NCBI RefSeq assembly: GCF_011064845.1 | Contig: NZ_CP049015.1 | Location: forward strand, 1,550,001 to 1,614,000 | Origin: Citrobacter freundii ATCC 8090 = MTCC 1658 = NBRC 12681 | GTDB taxonomy: Bacteria > Pseudomonadota > Gammaproteobacteria > Enterobacterales > Enterobacteriaceae | Length of the DNA: 64,000 bases | Direction of reading: 5' to 3' | Shown here: in pieces, positions 28,812 through 38,129 of the stretch | Layout of the letters: every line of letters starts with the position of its first letter | Numbering within the stretch: the first letter of the stretch is position 1 | The notes under the pieces: generated by a model | What the model was told of the DNA's origin: nothing | Database searches by the model: none | What the model saw: only the letters and a program-made list of their open reading frames with translations | Position numbers and translations under genes: made by a program

Positions 28812-29414
28812 CTACCAGTCGATCCCAATCTGTGCCTGAATACCGCGGTCAAACGCGTGTTTGACCGGGCGTATTTCACTGACCGTATCGGCCAGTTCCA
28901 GTAACAGCGTATGGCATCCGCGTCCTGTGACGATAACGCTCTGACCGACAGGACGATTTTCGATGGCGTTGATAACCTCTTGCGTATCCAGATAGTGGTA
29001 AGCCAGCATGTAGGTGAGTTCATCCAGCACCACTAGATCGTAATGCGCATCAGCCAGCATGCGCTTACTTTCCTGCCAGACAACCGTTGCCGCTTCGATA
29101 TCTGCTTGCCGATTTTGGGTTTCCCAGGTAAATCCGGTACCCATAATATGGAATTCGACGCCGAGCGGTTGCAGTGTGTTGTACTCACCATTATCCCACT
29201 GACCTTTAATAAACTGCGCGATGCCAACGGTTTTTCCGTGACCCACTGCGCGCGTTGCCGTGCCAAAGGCTGCGGTGGATTTTCCTTTTCCATTGCCGGT
29301 GAAGACAATCAGGATCCCTTTCTTCTCCGTTGCAGCCGCTACGCGGGTATCAACCTGCTCTTTTAGCTTCTGCTGACGCTGACGGTGTCTGTCGTTATTG
29401 GCGCGCGCTTCCAT
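28812..29414 (-). CDS. cobO: Cob(I)yrinic acid a,c-diamide adenosyltransferase (CobO/BtuR type)
   Basis: The enzyme transfers the 5'-deoxyadenosyl group of ATP to cob(I)alamin, making adenosylcobalamin. The 200 residues show a basic N-terminal helix and the family P-loop GNGKGKSTAAFGTATRAVGHG, then GIAQFIKGQWDNGEY, VVLDELTYMLAYHYLD and VIVTGRGCHTLLLELADTVSE. The E. coli housekeeping btuR lies next to the trp/cys region, so this is probably a second, island-specific copy. It is nine bases after fumD, the last gene of the glm operon direction, which fits a role in supplying coenzyme B12 to glutamate mutase. Confidence 0.92.
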   Translation of the reverse strand: MEARANNDRHRQRQQKLKEQVDTRVAAATEKKGILIVFTGNGKGKSTAAFGTATRAVGHGKTVGIAQFIKGQWDNGEYNTLQPLGVEFHIMGTGFTWETQNRQADIEAATVVWQESKRMLADAHYDLVVLDELTYMLAYHYLDTQEVINAIENRPVGQSVIVTGRGCHTLLLELADTVSEIRPVKHAFDRGIQAQIGIDW

Positions 29415-29423
29415 GGAAACTCC

Positions 29424-31076
29424 TTAATGCCCTGCCGGACAAGTTGCGCAGCGATGCTGCTGCTCGAACTGGCTGAAGAAGTTATTACCTTTGTCATCCA
29501 CTAATACGAAGGCGGGCATATTTTTAACTTCCATCATCCACACCGCTTCCATTCCCAGTTCTGGATATTCAAGACACTGCAGACTCTTCACGTACTGTTG
29601 CGCCAGTAGGGCGGCGGCACCGCCAATGCTGCCGAGGCTAAATCCACCGTGTTTGTGACAGGCATCAGTGACCTGCTGGCTGCGGTTACCTTTGGTGAGC
29701 ATAATGAGGCTGCCGCCTTGTGCCTGGAAAGCATCGACATACCCATCCATGCGCCCGCCGGTGGTGGGTCCCATTGAGCCACAGGCCTGATTTTCCGGGG
29801 TTTTGGCTGGACCAGCATAGTAAACGATATGCTTTTTCATGTATTCCGGCATCGGTTCACCGTTATCCAGTCGCGCTTTGATGTTCGCGTGAGCGATATC
29901 GCGAGCCACAACAATCGGGCCGCTTAACGACAGACGTGTACCAATGGGCAAGGCGGAGAGATCATGCAGGATCTCGCGCAGCGGACGGTTCAGATCCAGT
30001 TGTACGGTCTGGGCGCCGTTTTCTACCCGGTGAGAATCGGGGATAAATTTGCCCGGATTATGCTCGAGTTTTTCCAGCCAGATACCGTGTTTATTAATTT
30101 TGGCTTTAATGTTGCGGTCGGCAGAGCAGGAGAGGGCCATCGCGATTGGGCAGGAGCCGCCGTGGCGCGGTAAGCGAATTACGCGAATATCGTGGGCAAA
30201 GTATTTACCGCCAAACTGCGCCCCGATGCCAAACTCACGGCTGGCATTGAGCAACTCGGCTTCCAGCGCCGTATCACGGAACGCCTGGCCCAGCTCGTTC
30301 CCGCTGGTGGGCAGATTATCGTAATATTTGGTTGAAGCCAGTTTGGCGACTTTCAGCGTCTGGTCGGCGGATAAGCCCCCAACCACAAAAGCGATGTGAT
30401 ACGGCGGACAAGCGGCTGTACCCAGTGATTTCATTTTTTCGATCAGGAACGCGGTGAGCTTTTCCGGCTGCAGAATGGATTTGGTTTCCTGGAATAACGC
30501 CGCCTTATTGGCAGAACCGCCGCCTTTGTTGACGAACAGGAATTTATATTCATTGCCCGGCGTGGCGCTGATGTCGATTTGCGCCGGCAGGTTTGTCTGA
30601 GTATTGACCTCGGTATACATGTCCAGCGGGGCATTTTGCGAGTAACGCAGATTGTTTTCGGTGAAGGTGGTATACACGCCTTTGCTTAAGGCTTCGGCGT
30701 CATCGCCGCCGGTCCAGACATGTTGCCCTTTGCTGGCCACAATGGTTGCCGTCCCGGTGTCCTGGCAGTTAGGCAGTACACCTTTAGCTGAAACCTCTGC
30801 ATTGCGCAGCAGCTGCAATGCGACGTACTTATCGTTACCGCTGGCCTGTGGGTCGTGCAAAATGCTGGCAATCTGTTTTAAATGTCCGGCGCGCAGGAAA
30901 AATGAAGCCTCATAAAACGCCTGCTGTGCTAACAAGGTTAACGCTTCCGGTGCAACCTTGATCACTTCCTCTCCGTCTAACTCCGTTACCGTAACGTGCT
31001 GGTTACTGAGTAATTCATATTCGGTACTATCTTTACTCTGAACAAAGAGTTCCTGCCAGACAAATGGTTTAGACAT
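29424..31076 (-). CDS. fumD: Class I fumarate hydratase, probable mesaconase FumD
   Basis: Class I fumarases are oxygen-sensitive [4Fe-4S] hydratases. The 550-residue product has the three expected cluster cysteines at 104 ([14 protein letters not shown]), 223 ([16 protein letters not shown]) and 317 ([16 protein letters not shown]), one residue off the FumA numbering. Its place among glutamate mutase and methylaspartate ammonia-lyase genes matches FumD of E. coli O157:H7, described as a mesaconase that hydrates mesaconate to citramalate and also acts on fumarate. I infer the same here; sequence alone does not separate mesaconase from fumarase. It follows glsA after 60 bases with a REP. Confidence 0.9.
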   Translation of the reverse strand: MSKPFVWQELFVQSKDSTEYELLSNQHVTVTELDGEEVIKVAPEALTLLAQQAFYEASFFLRAGHLKQIASILHDPQASGNDKYVALQLLRNAEVSAKGVLPNCQDTGTATIVASKGQHVWTGGDDAEALSKGVYTTFTENNLRYSQNAPLDMYTEVNTQTNLPAQIDISATPGNEYKFLFVNKGGGSANKAALFQETKSILQPEKLTAFLIEKMKSLGTAACPPYHIAFVVGGLSADQTLKVAKLASTKYYDNLPTSGNELGQAFRDTALEAELLNASREFGIGAQFGGKYFAHDIRVIRLPRHGGSCPIAMALSCSADRNIKAKINKHGIWLEKLEHNPGKFIPDSHRVENGAQTVQLDLNRPLREILHDLSALPIGTRLSLSGPIVVARDIAHANIKARLDNGEPMPEYMKKHIVYYAGPAKTPENQACGSMGPTTGGRMDGYVDAFQAQGGSLIMLTKGNRSQQVTDACHKHGGFSLGSIGGAAALLAQQYVKSLQCLEYPELGMEAVWMMEVKNMPAFVLVDDKGNNFFSQFEQQHRCATCPAGH

Positions 31077-31104
31077 GTTTACTTCTCACCTCTTCGTATT
31101 GTTT

Positions 31105-31130
31105 GCCGGATAAGCAATGTGCCATCCGGC
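31105..31130. repeat. Single REP unit between glsA and fumD
   Basis: GCCGGATAAGC and GTGCCATCCGGC form one palindromic REP unit directly after the glsA stop on the reverse strand. Confidence 0.7.
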
Positions 31131-31136
31131 GTAAAG

Positions 31137-32138
31137 TTATTTGGCTAAAAAGACGTTGGCTTTTGTCGCTTCGGCGACATATTCGATAGTTTTTTGGGCA
31201 CGAACGCTGTTTCCGGCTTCATCAAGCGGCGGAGAATAGACCGCAATCGCATATTCGCCTGGGACGACGGCAACCATGCCGCCGCCGACGCCGCTTTTCG
31301 CCGGAATGCCAACGGTGTACAGCCATTTACCGCTGCCGTCGTACAGTCCGGCAATTGCCATTTCTGCCAGTACTTGTGGAACATATTTCTCATTCAGCAA
31401 CTGTTTGCCGTTGAACGGAGATTTGCCTTTGTTCGCCAGTACGGCACCCATTTTGGCCAGTTGCTCAACGGTGATATCCACCGAGCACTGGCGGGTATAA
31501 ATTTCAACGGCTTCGTCAGTGTTGCCATAGAAGCTGTTATAGGATTCCATCAGTTTGGCCAGCGCCTGATTGTGCTGGTTGGTTTCCATTTCAGATTTGA
31601 AAACCGGTTCGTTTACGGTGAGAGTGGCATCGGCCCAGACGTTCAGGTTGTCGAGGATTTTGTTCCAACGATCGGTTTTGTCTTTGGCTTCAATCAGGCT
31701 AACGGTGCTCATGGCCCCGGCGTTTACCAGTGGGTTTTCAGGCGCGCCTTTGGTCAGTTCAACGGCCAAACCTGAGTTGAACGGCATGCCGGTGGCATTG
31801 GCGCCAAGTTTATCCAGCACTACCTGTGGACCGTGCTGCTCCATGGCGAGCGCCATGGTGAACACTTTACTCAGGGATTCCATTGGGAAAGGTTTGTTAA
31901 CATCGCCAACCTGGTAGATCTTGCCGTCCACCGTCGCAATGGTGATGGCAAAATTTTTCGGGCTATAGGTCGCCAGAGCAGGGATGTAGTCGGCGACTTT
32001 TCCATCGTTATTACTTTTGTACTTCTGATGAGCCTGTTCTATCAGCTTGGCGTAGTCGGGCGTGGTTTGCGCGAATGTGGTTGCGCTAAACAAGACGCTG
32101 AAAGAAAAGAGACTCACGCCGATAATTGTTTTATTCAT
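31137..32138 (-). CDS. glsA: Glutaminase with signal peptide (probably periplasmic)
   Basis: Glutaminase hydrolyses glutamine to glutamate and ammonia; this family has a beta-lactamase/penicillin-binding-like fold. The 333-residue protein begins with a signal peptide (MNKTIIGVSLFSFSVLFSAT, likely cleaved after TFA at about residue 23). The nucleophile motif SxxK is Ser88-Leu-Ser-Lys91 in MESLSKVFTMAL; GAPENPLVNAGAMSTVSLI and the C-terminal GIPAKSGVGGGMVAVVPGEY are further family motifs. The cytosolic E. coli glutaminases YbaS and YneH lack a signal, so export is a notable trait. Beside a DAACS symporter it suggests that glutamine is split outside the membrane and glutamate imported. Confidence 0.92.
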   Translation of the reverse strand: MNKTIIGVSLFSFSVLFSATTFAQTTPDYAKLIEQAHQKYKSNNDGKVADYIPALATYSPKNFAITIATVDGKIYQVGDVNKPFPMESLSKVFTMALAMEQHGPQVVLDKLGANATGMPFNSGLAVELTKGAPENPLVNAGAMSTVSLIEAKDKTDRWNKILDNLNVWADATLTVNEPVFKSEMETNQHNQALAKLMESYNSFYGNTDEAVEIYTRQCSVDITVEQLAKMGAVLANKGKSPFNGKQLLNEKYVPQVLAEMAIAGLYDGSGKWLYTVGIPAKSGVGGGMVAVVPGEYAIAVYSPPLDEAGNSVRAQKTIEYVAEATKANVFLAK

Positions 32139-32169
32139 TGTGCGTTCCTGTTGGTGTGCTCATCTTGAT

Positions 32170-32252
32170 GCCGGATGGCGGCGTACCGCCTAATCCGGCC
32201 TACGGATAGTTAAACGTTATGTAGGCCGGATAAGCGCAAGCGCCATCCGGCA
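32170..32252. repeat. BIME (paired REP) between symporter and glsA genes
   Basis: GCCGGATGGCGGCGTACCGC with AATCCGGCC and GTAGGCCGGATAAGCGC with CGCCATCCGGC form two facing REP units over 83 bases. Confidence 0.8.
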
Positions 32253-32263
32253 ATAACGTAGTA

Positions 32264-33568
32264 TCAGGACAAAGCGACTTCCGTTTCGGTAACCGGGCGT
32301 TCCTGTTCCGGTGACTTCACTGGCGCAGTTCCACGGCAACCTTGGCCGAAGTGCTCGCCTTCCCAACGGCCCACAATGGCAGCGCCCATGGCGTTACTCA
32401 TGACGTTGGTAGCGGAACGACCCATATCGAGGAACGGATCGACACCCATAAGCAGGATCAAACCCGCTTCCGGAATGTTGAATTGGTTCAGTGTGGCGGC
32501 GATAACGACCATCGAGGCACGCGGTACACCCGCCATCCCTTTAGAGGTCAGCATCAGAATTAACAACATGGTAATTTGCTCGCCCATGCTCAGTTCGATG
32601 TTGCACGCCTGAGCAATAAAGACAGTGGCAAAGGAGCAATAAGCCATGGAGCCGACCAGGTTAAAGGAGTAACCGATAGGCAGAACGAAGCTGGCAATTT
32701 TTGAGGAAACGCCGAATTTTTCCAGCTTGTCCAGCGTACCCGGGAAGGCGGCTTCAGAGCTTGAAGTGGTAAAGGCCAGCAAAGCGGGTTCGAGGATTGA
32801 TTTAGTTAACCGTGCGATGCAAGGCCCGACGATCATAGTAGACAGGCCAATCAGGATCGCCCACAGCATACCCAGCGTCAGGTAGAACTCACCCATGAAG
32901 ATCCCGGCGCTAACCATCACACCCAGACCACGTTCGGCAATCAGACCTGAAATAGCGGCAAAAACGGTCAGTGGCGCAAACAGCATGACGTAACCCGTCA
33001 GCTTCAGCATCACGTGCACCAGTGAATCCAGCACTTTCACAATAGGGTCGGCTTTTTCACCAATCGCAGCGAGGCTGCAACCAAGGAAGATGGAGAACAC
33101 GACGATCTGCAGAATTTCGTTACGCGCCATCGCATCGACAATACTGGTCGGTACCGCGTGTGAGATGAACACTTTCAGCGTGAATGGCTCTGACTTAACG
33201 GCGGCAACAGCGCCGACATCATGTGGCACAAAGTTGATACCTGCGCCTGGCTGGAAGATATTTACGATAACCAGACCCAGCGCGATTGACAGCAATGACG
33301 CGCAAATAAACAGGAAGAAGGTTTTCGAAAATATACGTCCCAGCGTTTTAGCATCGCCCATTTTGGCAATACCCACAACCAGAGTTGAAATAACCAATGG
33401 TGCGATAATCATTTTCACCATACGTAAGAATATAGTGGTAAAAATGGAAATGTCTGCTGCATAAGATTTTGCTGTTTCAGCCGCGGCCATATTATTTATG
33501 GCCACCCCGGCAATCATGCCGAGTATCAGGCCTAATATGATCATCTTCGTTAAACTTATTTTCTTCAT
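32264..33568 (-). CDS. Dicarboxylate/amino acid:cation symporter (DAACS), probable glutamate transporter
   Basis: The 434-residue inner-membrane protein belongs to the GltP/DctA family. It has six or more N-terminal helices, the serine-rich re-entrant loop TTSSSEAAFPGTLDKLEKFG, the second loop SKGMAGVPRASMVVIAATL and the substrate-site helix DPFLDMGRSATNVMSN. The last 40 residues are a hydrophilic tail. Related proteins carry glutamate, aspartate or C4-dicarboxylates with H+ or Na+. Between the mal-AtuA genes and a secreted glutaminase, glutamate is the most likely substrate; mesaconate, citramalate or methylaspartate are alternatives. Confidence 0.88.
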   Translation of the reverse strand: MKKISLTKMIILGLILGMIAGVAINNMAAAETAKSYAADISIFTTIFLRMVKMIIAPLVISTLVVGIAKMGDAKTLGRIFSKTFFLFICASLLSIALGLVIVNIFQPGAGINFVPHDVGAVAAVKSEPFTLKVFISHAVPTSIVDAMARNEILQIVVFSIFLGCSLAAIGEKADPIVKVLDSLVHVMLKLTGYVMLFAPLTVFAAISGLIAERGLGVMVSAGIFMGEFYLTLGMLWAILIGLSTMIVGPCIARLTKSILEPALLAFTTSSSEAAFPGTLDKLEKFGVSSKIASFVLPIGYSFNLVGSMAYCSFATVFIAQACNIELSMGEQITMLLILMLTSKGMAGVPRASMVVIAATLNQFNIPEAGLILLMGVDPFLDMGRSATNVMSNAMGAAIVGRWEGEHFGQGCRGTAPVKSPEQERPVTETEVALS

Positions 33569-33736
33569 GTGTACTCCATCGGATAAAGGTTGGTAATTGG
33601 AATTGTGTAGGGTGGCGTGCGCCTGAGCCTGGACAGCAGCTTAGACGCACGCCTGTTGTGACCAACCGCATGAATAATTCGAAGCACTGTGATACAGCTG
33701 AATTCTGTGCCCCAATGGTTGTTATTGTGTTTTTTG

Positions 33737-34054
33737 TTACAAGTCGAACTCAATACTTAATAATGGTGCGTGTTGCTGTGCACCATAAACATCATTGTCA
33801 CCGACGTTGCCGGAAATAATATCGCGCGGTATGACGATTTTTACGGCATTCGCCGGATCGAACCATACAATATTGTGAATAAAGTCAGGTTTAACGTTAT
33901 ATAAACCGGCAATAAGCTGCGGTGTTAATTGCTCTGAGCGTTTTACGCGCTGATAATCTTCCCGGGTTTTAAATAAAATATCTAAAACCAGTTCGTACGG
34001 TCCGGCGTTTTTCGAGCGAATAACTTGTGCCAGTGAACAAATTGAGTGTTTCAT
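33737..34054 (-). CDS. DUF4387 domain protein, partner of AtuA family protein
   Basis: The 105-residue protein fits DUF4387, small proteins almost always found next to or fused with AtuA/DUF1446 proteins. It starts MKHSICSLAQVIRSKNAGPY and contains FDPANAVKIVIPRDIISGNV. There is no signal peptide or membrane segment. It overlaps the AtuA-family gene by four bases (ATGA), so the two are probably made as a complex. Function is not established. A 168-base gap with no recognised structure separates it from the symporter gene. Confidence 0.8.
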   Translation of the reverse strand: MKHSICSLAQVIRSKNAGPYELVLDILFKTREDYQRVKRSEQLTPQLIAGLYNVKPDFIHNIVWFDPANAVKIVIPRDIISGNVGDNDVYGAQQHAPLLSIEFDL

Positions 34055-35421
34055 GCCTGAACTCCTTCTGGCGTCACCTGTTCAATGTGGAAATCAAAAC
34101 GCAGCGCATCGCTCGCTTCAATCAGGTGATAGATCGAGAACTCATACACCGGTCCACTCTGAATATCAGATGGCGAGAACGGGAAGGCGAGGTTGCCCGC
34201 AGTCGCAATGCGATTTTCATAGCCGTAGTGCAGCAGGGTAGAGCGCACCAGCGAGCAAACGCTGTTGGCGATGTCCTGCGTCGGCGCAACGACATCCAGT
34301 AAAATTCCCAGTTCATGGCCCGCTGTTTTCATCGGCTCATGGTTGCCCATCACACCGTTCTTACCGTACAAGTGGAACGTCATGCGGATACTGTCGTCAT
34401 TCAGGGAGAGGTTACGTGCAACGCTTGCCTGTACCTCTTCAAGAATCGTGTCAATCCCGGCAATCATAATCGGGTCGCGTGTTCCGGCGATGGTCAGGCA
34501 ACGGAAGCCAACCTGGCGTGCACCTTCCAGTTTCAACGCATACGGTGTTTCTTCATGGCGTGAACCGCTGACATACACTTCACCCTCGTTAACCTGGGTG
34601 AAAGTGCACGCTTTCAGGTTCAGCACACCGCCTGGCCCTGGCAGGAAGTAAGGATCTGACTTCTCGTACAGGGTGTGCGCCGCAGCAGAAGTTTCAGTGA
34701 ACTTACGCTTGGGATTGAACGCCTTCAGCGTAAAGCCGTTGTCGTCGATAATCCCCATCGCACAATCGGAGCCGGAGCCAGGGGTGGCGGCAATGGCAGC
34801 ACACTCAAGGATCTTACCGCAATGAAGCGCCAGACCTTCATCAAAGCCCTGCATAATCGGCAGCGCGGCGAAGCAGGCCGGATCGTAGGCTCGTCCGCCC
34901 AGGACCACCTGTGCACCGGCTTTCAGCGCACGCTGGAAAGGCTCGACGCCCATCTGCGCGACAATGTAGGTGCTCTCTTCAATGGCCTCGTGAGTCAGTT
35001 CAGGCACAAAATCGAGCGCGGTGATTTTGCCGTTATCCAGTGCCTGATGAACGATTTCTTTGTCGACATCAGACGGAATTAGCGCCATTGAGAAAGACAG
35101 TTTTTCTTCCTGCGCGATCTCATGGATTATTTGGCGACACCACTCCAGATGCGGAGCTGCGCCAGAACCACCGGCTGTGCCGATCACTACCGGGATGTTG
35201 TTCTTAACGCCTGCCATAATCATATAGCGCAGATCGCGTTTCACACCGGCCCTGTCGGTAAAGGGTTTACCTGCCCCCAGGTAGTGGGGGCCAGGATCGG
35301 AGGAACCTGCGTCAACAGCAATAAGATCCGGTGACTCTTCCATGGCTTTACGAAAACTTTCTTCCGGGAAGCCATAACCCAGGATAGCCGTAGGCGATAA
35401 GATCTTAAATGTGCGTGCCAT
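34051..35421 (-). CDS. AtuA/DUF1446 family protein in the methylaspartate operon
   Basis: The 456-residue soluble protein belongs to the DUF1446 family named after AtuA of acyclic terpene use in Pseudomonas. Visible features are a glycine-rich N-terminal site (LSPTAILGYGFPEESF, then VDAGSSDPGPHYLGAGKPFT and GTAGGSGAAPHLEW), GGRAYDPACFAALP in the middle and LYGKNGVMGNHEPMKTAGHE near the C-terminus. No catalytic reaction is established for the family. It lies three bases after mal and overlaps the DUF4387 gene, so it is co-transcribed with the mutase genes. A role in handling mesaconate, citramalate or a CoA ester of these is a guess from position. Confidence 0.85.
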   Translation of the reverse strand: MARTFKILSPTAILGYGFPEESFRKAMEESPDLIAVDAGSSDPGPHYLGAGKPFTDRAGVKRDLRYMIMAGVKNNIPVVIGTAGGSGAAPHLEWCRQIIHEIAQEEKLSFSMALIPSDVDKEIVHQALDNGKITALDFVPELTHEAIEESTYIVAQMGVEPFQRALKAGAQVVLGGRAYDPACFAALPIMQGFDEGLALHCGKILECAAIAATPGSGSDCAMGIIDDNGFTLKAFNPKRKFTETSAAAHTLYEKSDPYFLPGPGGVLNLKACTFTQVNEGEVYVSGSRHEETPYALKLEGARQVGFRCLTIAGTRDPIMIAGIDTILEEVQASVARNLSLNDDSIRMTFHLYGKNGVMGNHEPMKTAGHELGILLDVVAPTQDIANSVCSLVRSTLLHYGYENRIATAGNLAFPFSPSDIQSGPVYEFSIYHLIEASDALRFDFHIEQVTPEGVQA

Positions 35422-35424
35422 CTC

Positions 35425-36666
35425 TTAATCCTTAGTTTGCAACAGCGCGATGGTGCGGTTCATTTCGTTAAACACGATGTTGAGACCTTCATCGAAACCC
35501 ATACCCGGTTTGATCAGCATGCGCATTGGACGCGCGGCCAGCGCGACGTGTACGCAGGTACGAGCACTGATTTCCGTTTCGTTACAGGTACCGCCCTGAT
35601 AGGCTTCCATTCCGTGTTTGTTGCAATACAGCACTGCATCAACGATGTTGTGAATACCGCCCAGATCCGGGGTTTTAATCTGCACCATGTGGCAGCTGCC
35701 CGCGTCGGTGAAGTCCACGATGTCCTGATAGGTGTTACACCATTCATCCGCAACGATTTTCACGCCGGAACCCAGACGAGTCAGCTCCTGAGTGATCTCG
35801 GTTAACATGCGGATCTGATCCGGCTTGTTACCGGCATCAACCGGGCCTTCAATGTACAGCGGTAGACCTTGAGCTTCGGCTTCCAGGCTGGCGATGTATT
35901 CGGCGCAACGCACTGGATCCATATCGAAGATCAGACCAATGGTGCCGTAGACATCAATATGCAGTGTCGGGTGATAGCTTTCGTTGGTGCGCAGGCTCAG
36001 GATGCGGTTAGACAACCAGCGGACGTACTCACGCAGTTTTTCACCTTTAAAGCCCAGCTTCTCTTCAACGTTATTGATCAGGGCATGCGGCAGGACATCC
36101 ACACCTTTTAGGATCATCTTGTCGACGGCGATATAACGGTCGTCGCCGCTCTGACCAAATAACGGAATGGCTTCCGGAACGCATGGCAGTTGCCATTCAT
36201 CACAAACCACTTCGGCTTTCAGACGACCGGTAGCCAGTGCCGCCGCGTCGAGCAGTGCCTGAGACAGACCATAACGTACGGCGGTATGCAGCAGATGGCC
36301 GTCAATACGCAATTCATCAAAGAAACGGGCGTTGGTCAGGAACGAATCAACGTCACGACCTTCCAGCAACGGCTTGATGTGGTCGTTGAGGAACGGAATG
36401 AAGTTTTCAGCCAGGAACAGCGGGTCACGACCGCCTGCACCTGAATATTGCACCGCTGCGCAATCGCCCACAGCTACCGCACCGTTTTCCAGAATCAGTT
36501 GTACGGAAACACATTCACCCGCCTGACGAACAGAGGTAAATCCAGGCGTGACCGGATCGCCGGTGTAGATAAACCCGTCATGACCGGCGCCATTTTTGAT
36601 GGCCTGCTGATCGTCAAAATAAAATGAGGAGTAGCCAGCGGTGAAAAGGGCCTTTTTGATTTTCAT
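35425..36666 (-). CDS. mal: Methylaspartate ammonia-lyase
   Basis: MAL removes ammonia from (2S,3S)-3-methylaspartate to give mesaconate, the second step of the methylaspartate pathway; it is an enolase-superfamily enzyme needing Mg2+. The 413-residue product has all residues expected from the Citrobacter amalonaticus and Clostridium enzymes: catalytic Lys331 (HMVQIKTPDLGG) and His194 (VLPHALINNV), and metal ligands Asp238 (LHIDVYG), Glu273 (YIEGP) and Asp307 (IVADEWCN). The start overlaps the glmE stop by one base (TAATG), and the AtuA gene follows after three bases. Confidence 0.96.
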   Translation of the reverse strand: MKIKKALFTAGYSSFYFDDQQAIKNGAGHDGFIYTGDPVTPGFTSVRQAGECVSVQLILENGAVAVGDCAAVQYSGAGGRDPLFLAENFIPFLNDHIKPLLEGRDVDSFLTNARFFDELRIDGHLLHTAVRYGLSQALLDAAALATGRLKAEVVCDEWQLPCVPEAIPLFGQSGDDRYIAVDKMILKGVDVLPHALINNVEEKLGFKGEKLREYVRWLSNRILSLRTNESYHPTLHIDVYGTIGLIFDMDPVRCAEYIASLEAEAQGLPLYIEGPVDAGNKPDQIRMLTEITQELTRLGSGVKIVADEWCNTYQDIVDFTDAGSCHMVQIKTPDLGGIHNIVDAVLYCNKHGMEAYQGGTCNETEISARTCVHVALAARPMRMLIKPGMGFDEGLNIVFNEMNRTIALLQTKD

Positions 36667-38111
36667 TATGGTCTTCCTATTAATTTACTGTGGGATACGG
36701 CGTTGATGTCATCAATGACCATCTGGAAAGAAGGCTTGCGGCCTTCAAAATGTGCGCGCTCTGCGACATAGTCGTGGTGCAGGGCGAGAATATCTTTCGG
36801 CAGCGGCACGGCACCGGCTTCAAGAATACGGATTGCGCCTGTGTTATCGCGAACAGGCAGGATCTTACCGGCGTTACAGGCGGCAGGAGCGAAAGGTACA
36901 TCCAGCACGCCAGCTTCAAAGGCCAGCACCGTACCGCGCGCAATGTCGCCATTGCCCAGTTCGAAGACTTTCTTCAACACCGCGCGGACTTCGCTCTTAA
37001 TCAGGTCAACTTCCTGCTCCACGGCAGCGCACTGCGGGAATTTCTGGTCGCTGACCATGTTGAGCATCTGGCGTGACGCTTTCAGACCCTGGGCGTTAGC
37101 TGCCGCAGTTGGGATACCGAACGCTTCGTGCGGGCTTTTGGTGATCACTTTTGTGGCACCCGACATACCAGCAACCGCTGCACCCCAGGCGATAACGGAG
37201 AAGGCTTTCGCTTCATCTTCCGGGAATCCGCCCATCCACTGGTGGAAAACGGTGCTCAGTTCGTAATCGTCGAAGCCATGGTTATGGAAGTATTCGTGGG
37301 ACAGTTCACGCAGCGCCTGAATAGCGGCGATATCCTGCGTCAGGCTACCGACCTGGCCGTAGCCGACGGTAATGGATTTCACGCCTTGTTCCAGCGCCAG
37401 CAGACCTTCAATAATCGCCACCGAGTGGGACATAAACGGCGGGATCAGGGTACCGGTCAGCGGGCCAAACGGCTCACGGTTGATGCGAATGCCGTTCTCT
37501 TCGTACAGACCCATCAGACGGTCGCAGTACTGCCAGTCGCGAATGGATTTTTCCAGGGTGACGCGTTTGGCGTAAGGGATGTTGTAGGAGATACCGCCGC
37601 CTTCGTAGCTGGTGAAGCCACTGGCCATGGCGATTTCTGCCAGCAGGCGCGCATCCGGCGTACCGTGGCGAACCTGGATCGGTTTTTCCAGCGATTCAGT
37701 CATCCGGCGGCAGGCAGCAACCCCGTGATTGACGACTGGTAAACCATTCAGCTTGGAAGTACCTGCTTCGATGGATTTCTGGATCCCGACAGCGGCTTCT
37801 TCATAGCGGTTCAGACGGGTATAGGCATCGATAGTACTCGGCAGGAGGTCGCACTCTTCCTGCAATGTTTTGAGCAGCGCAATATGCTCATCCATTAATG
37901 CTACGCCTGCACGTGGCTGGCTCAGGGTTTTACCTTCCTGATCGGCTTTCAGCAGGGCAAGGGAGAAGCGTTTTTTATCTGGAATTGATTGCTGGTACTT
38001 CACGCCATCTTCGAAGTTCTCAACGTCTTTGCCGGTTTCCCAGGTTTGTAATACCTGATGCCTTTCGGTCATGAATTCGTCATGGGTCAATTTTTTATTT
38101 CGAAGTTCCAT
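36666..38111 (-). CDS. glmE: Glutamate mutase epsilon (E) subunit
   Basis: GlmE is the substrate-binding TIM-barrel subunit of adenosylcobalamin-dependent glutamate mutase, which turns L-glutamate into 3-methylaspartate. The 481 residues agree with the family length. Visible signatures include LRNKKLTHDEFMTERHQVLQ, GVAACRRMTESLEKPIQVRH, EGGGISYNIPYAKRVTLEKS, INREPFGPLTGTLIPPFMSH and YFHNHGFDDYELSTVFHQW. It lies 18 bases after glmL and is coupled to mal. Confidence 0.96.
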   Translation of the reverse strand: MELRNKKLTHDEFMTERHQVLQTWETGKDVENFEDGVKYQQSIPDKKRFSLALLKADQEGKTLSQPRAGVALMDEHIALLKTLQEECDLLPSTIDAYTRLNRYEEAAVGIQKSIEAGTSKLNGLPVVNHGVAACRRMTESLEKPIQVRHGTPDARLLAEIAMASGFTSYEGGGISYNIPYAKRVTLEKSIRDWQYCDRLMGLYEENGIRINREPFGPLTGTLIPPFMSHSVAIIEGLLALEQGVKSITVGYGQVGSLTQDIAAIQALRELSHEYFHNHGFDDYELSTVFHQWMGGFPEDEAKAFSVIAWGAAVAGMSGATKVITKSPHEAFGIPTAAANAQGLKASRQMLNMVSDQKFPQCAAVEQEVDLIKSEVRAVLKKVFELGNGDIARGTVLAFEAGVLDVPFAPAACNAGKILPVRDNTGAIRILEAGAVPLPKDILALHHDYVAERAHFEGRKPSFQMVIDDINAVSHSKLIGRP

Positions 38112-38129
38112 TCGTAGCTGCCTTAAGTT

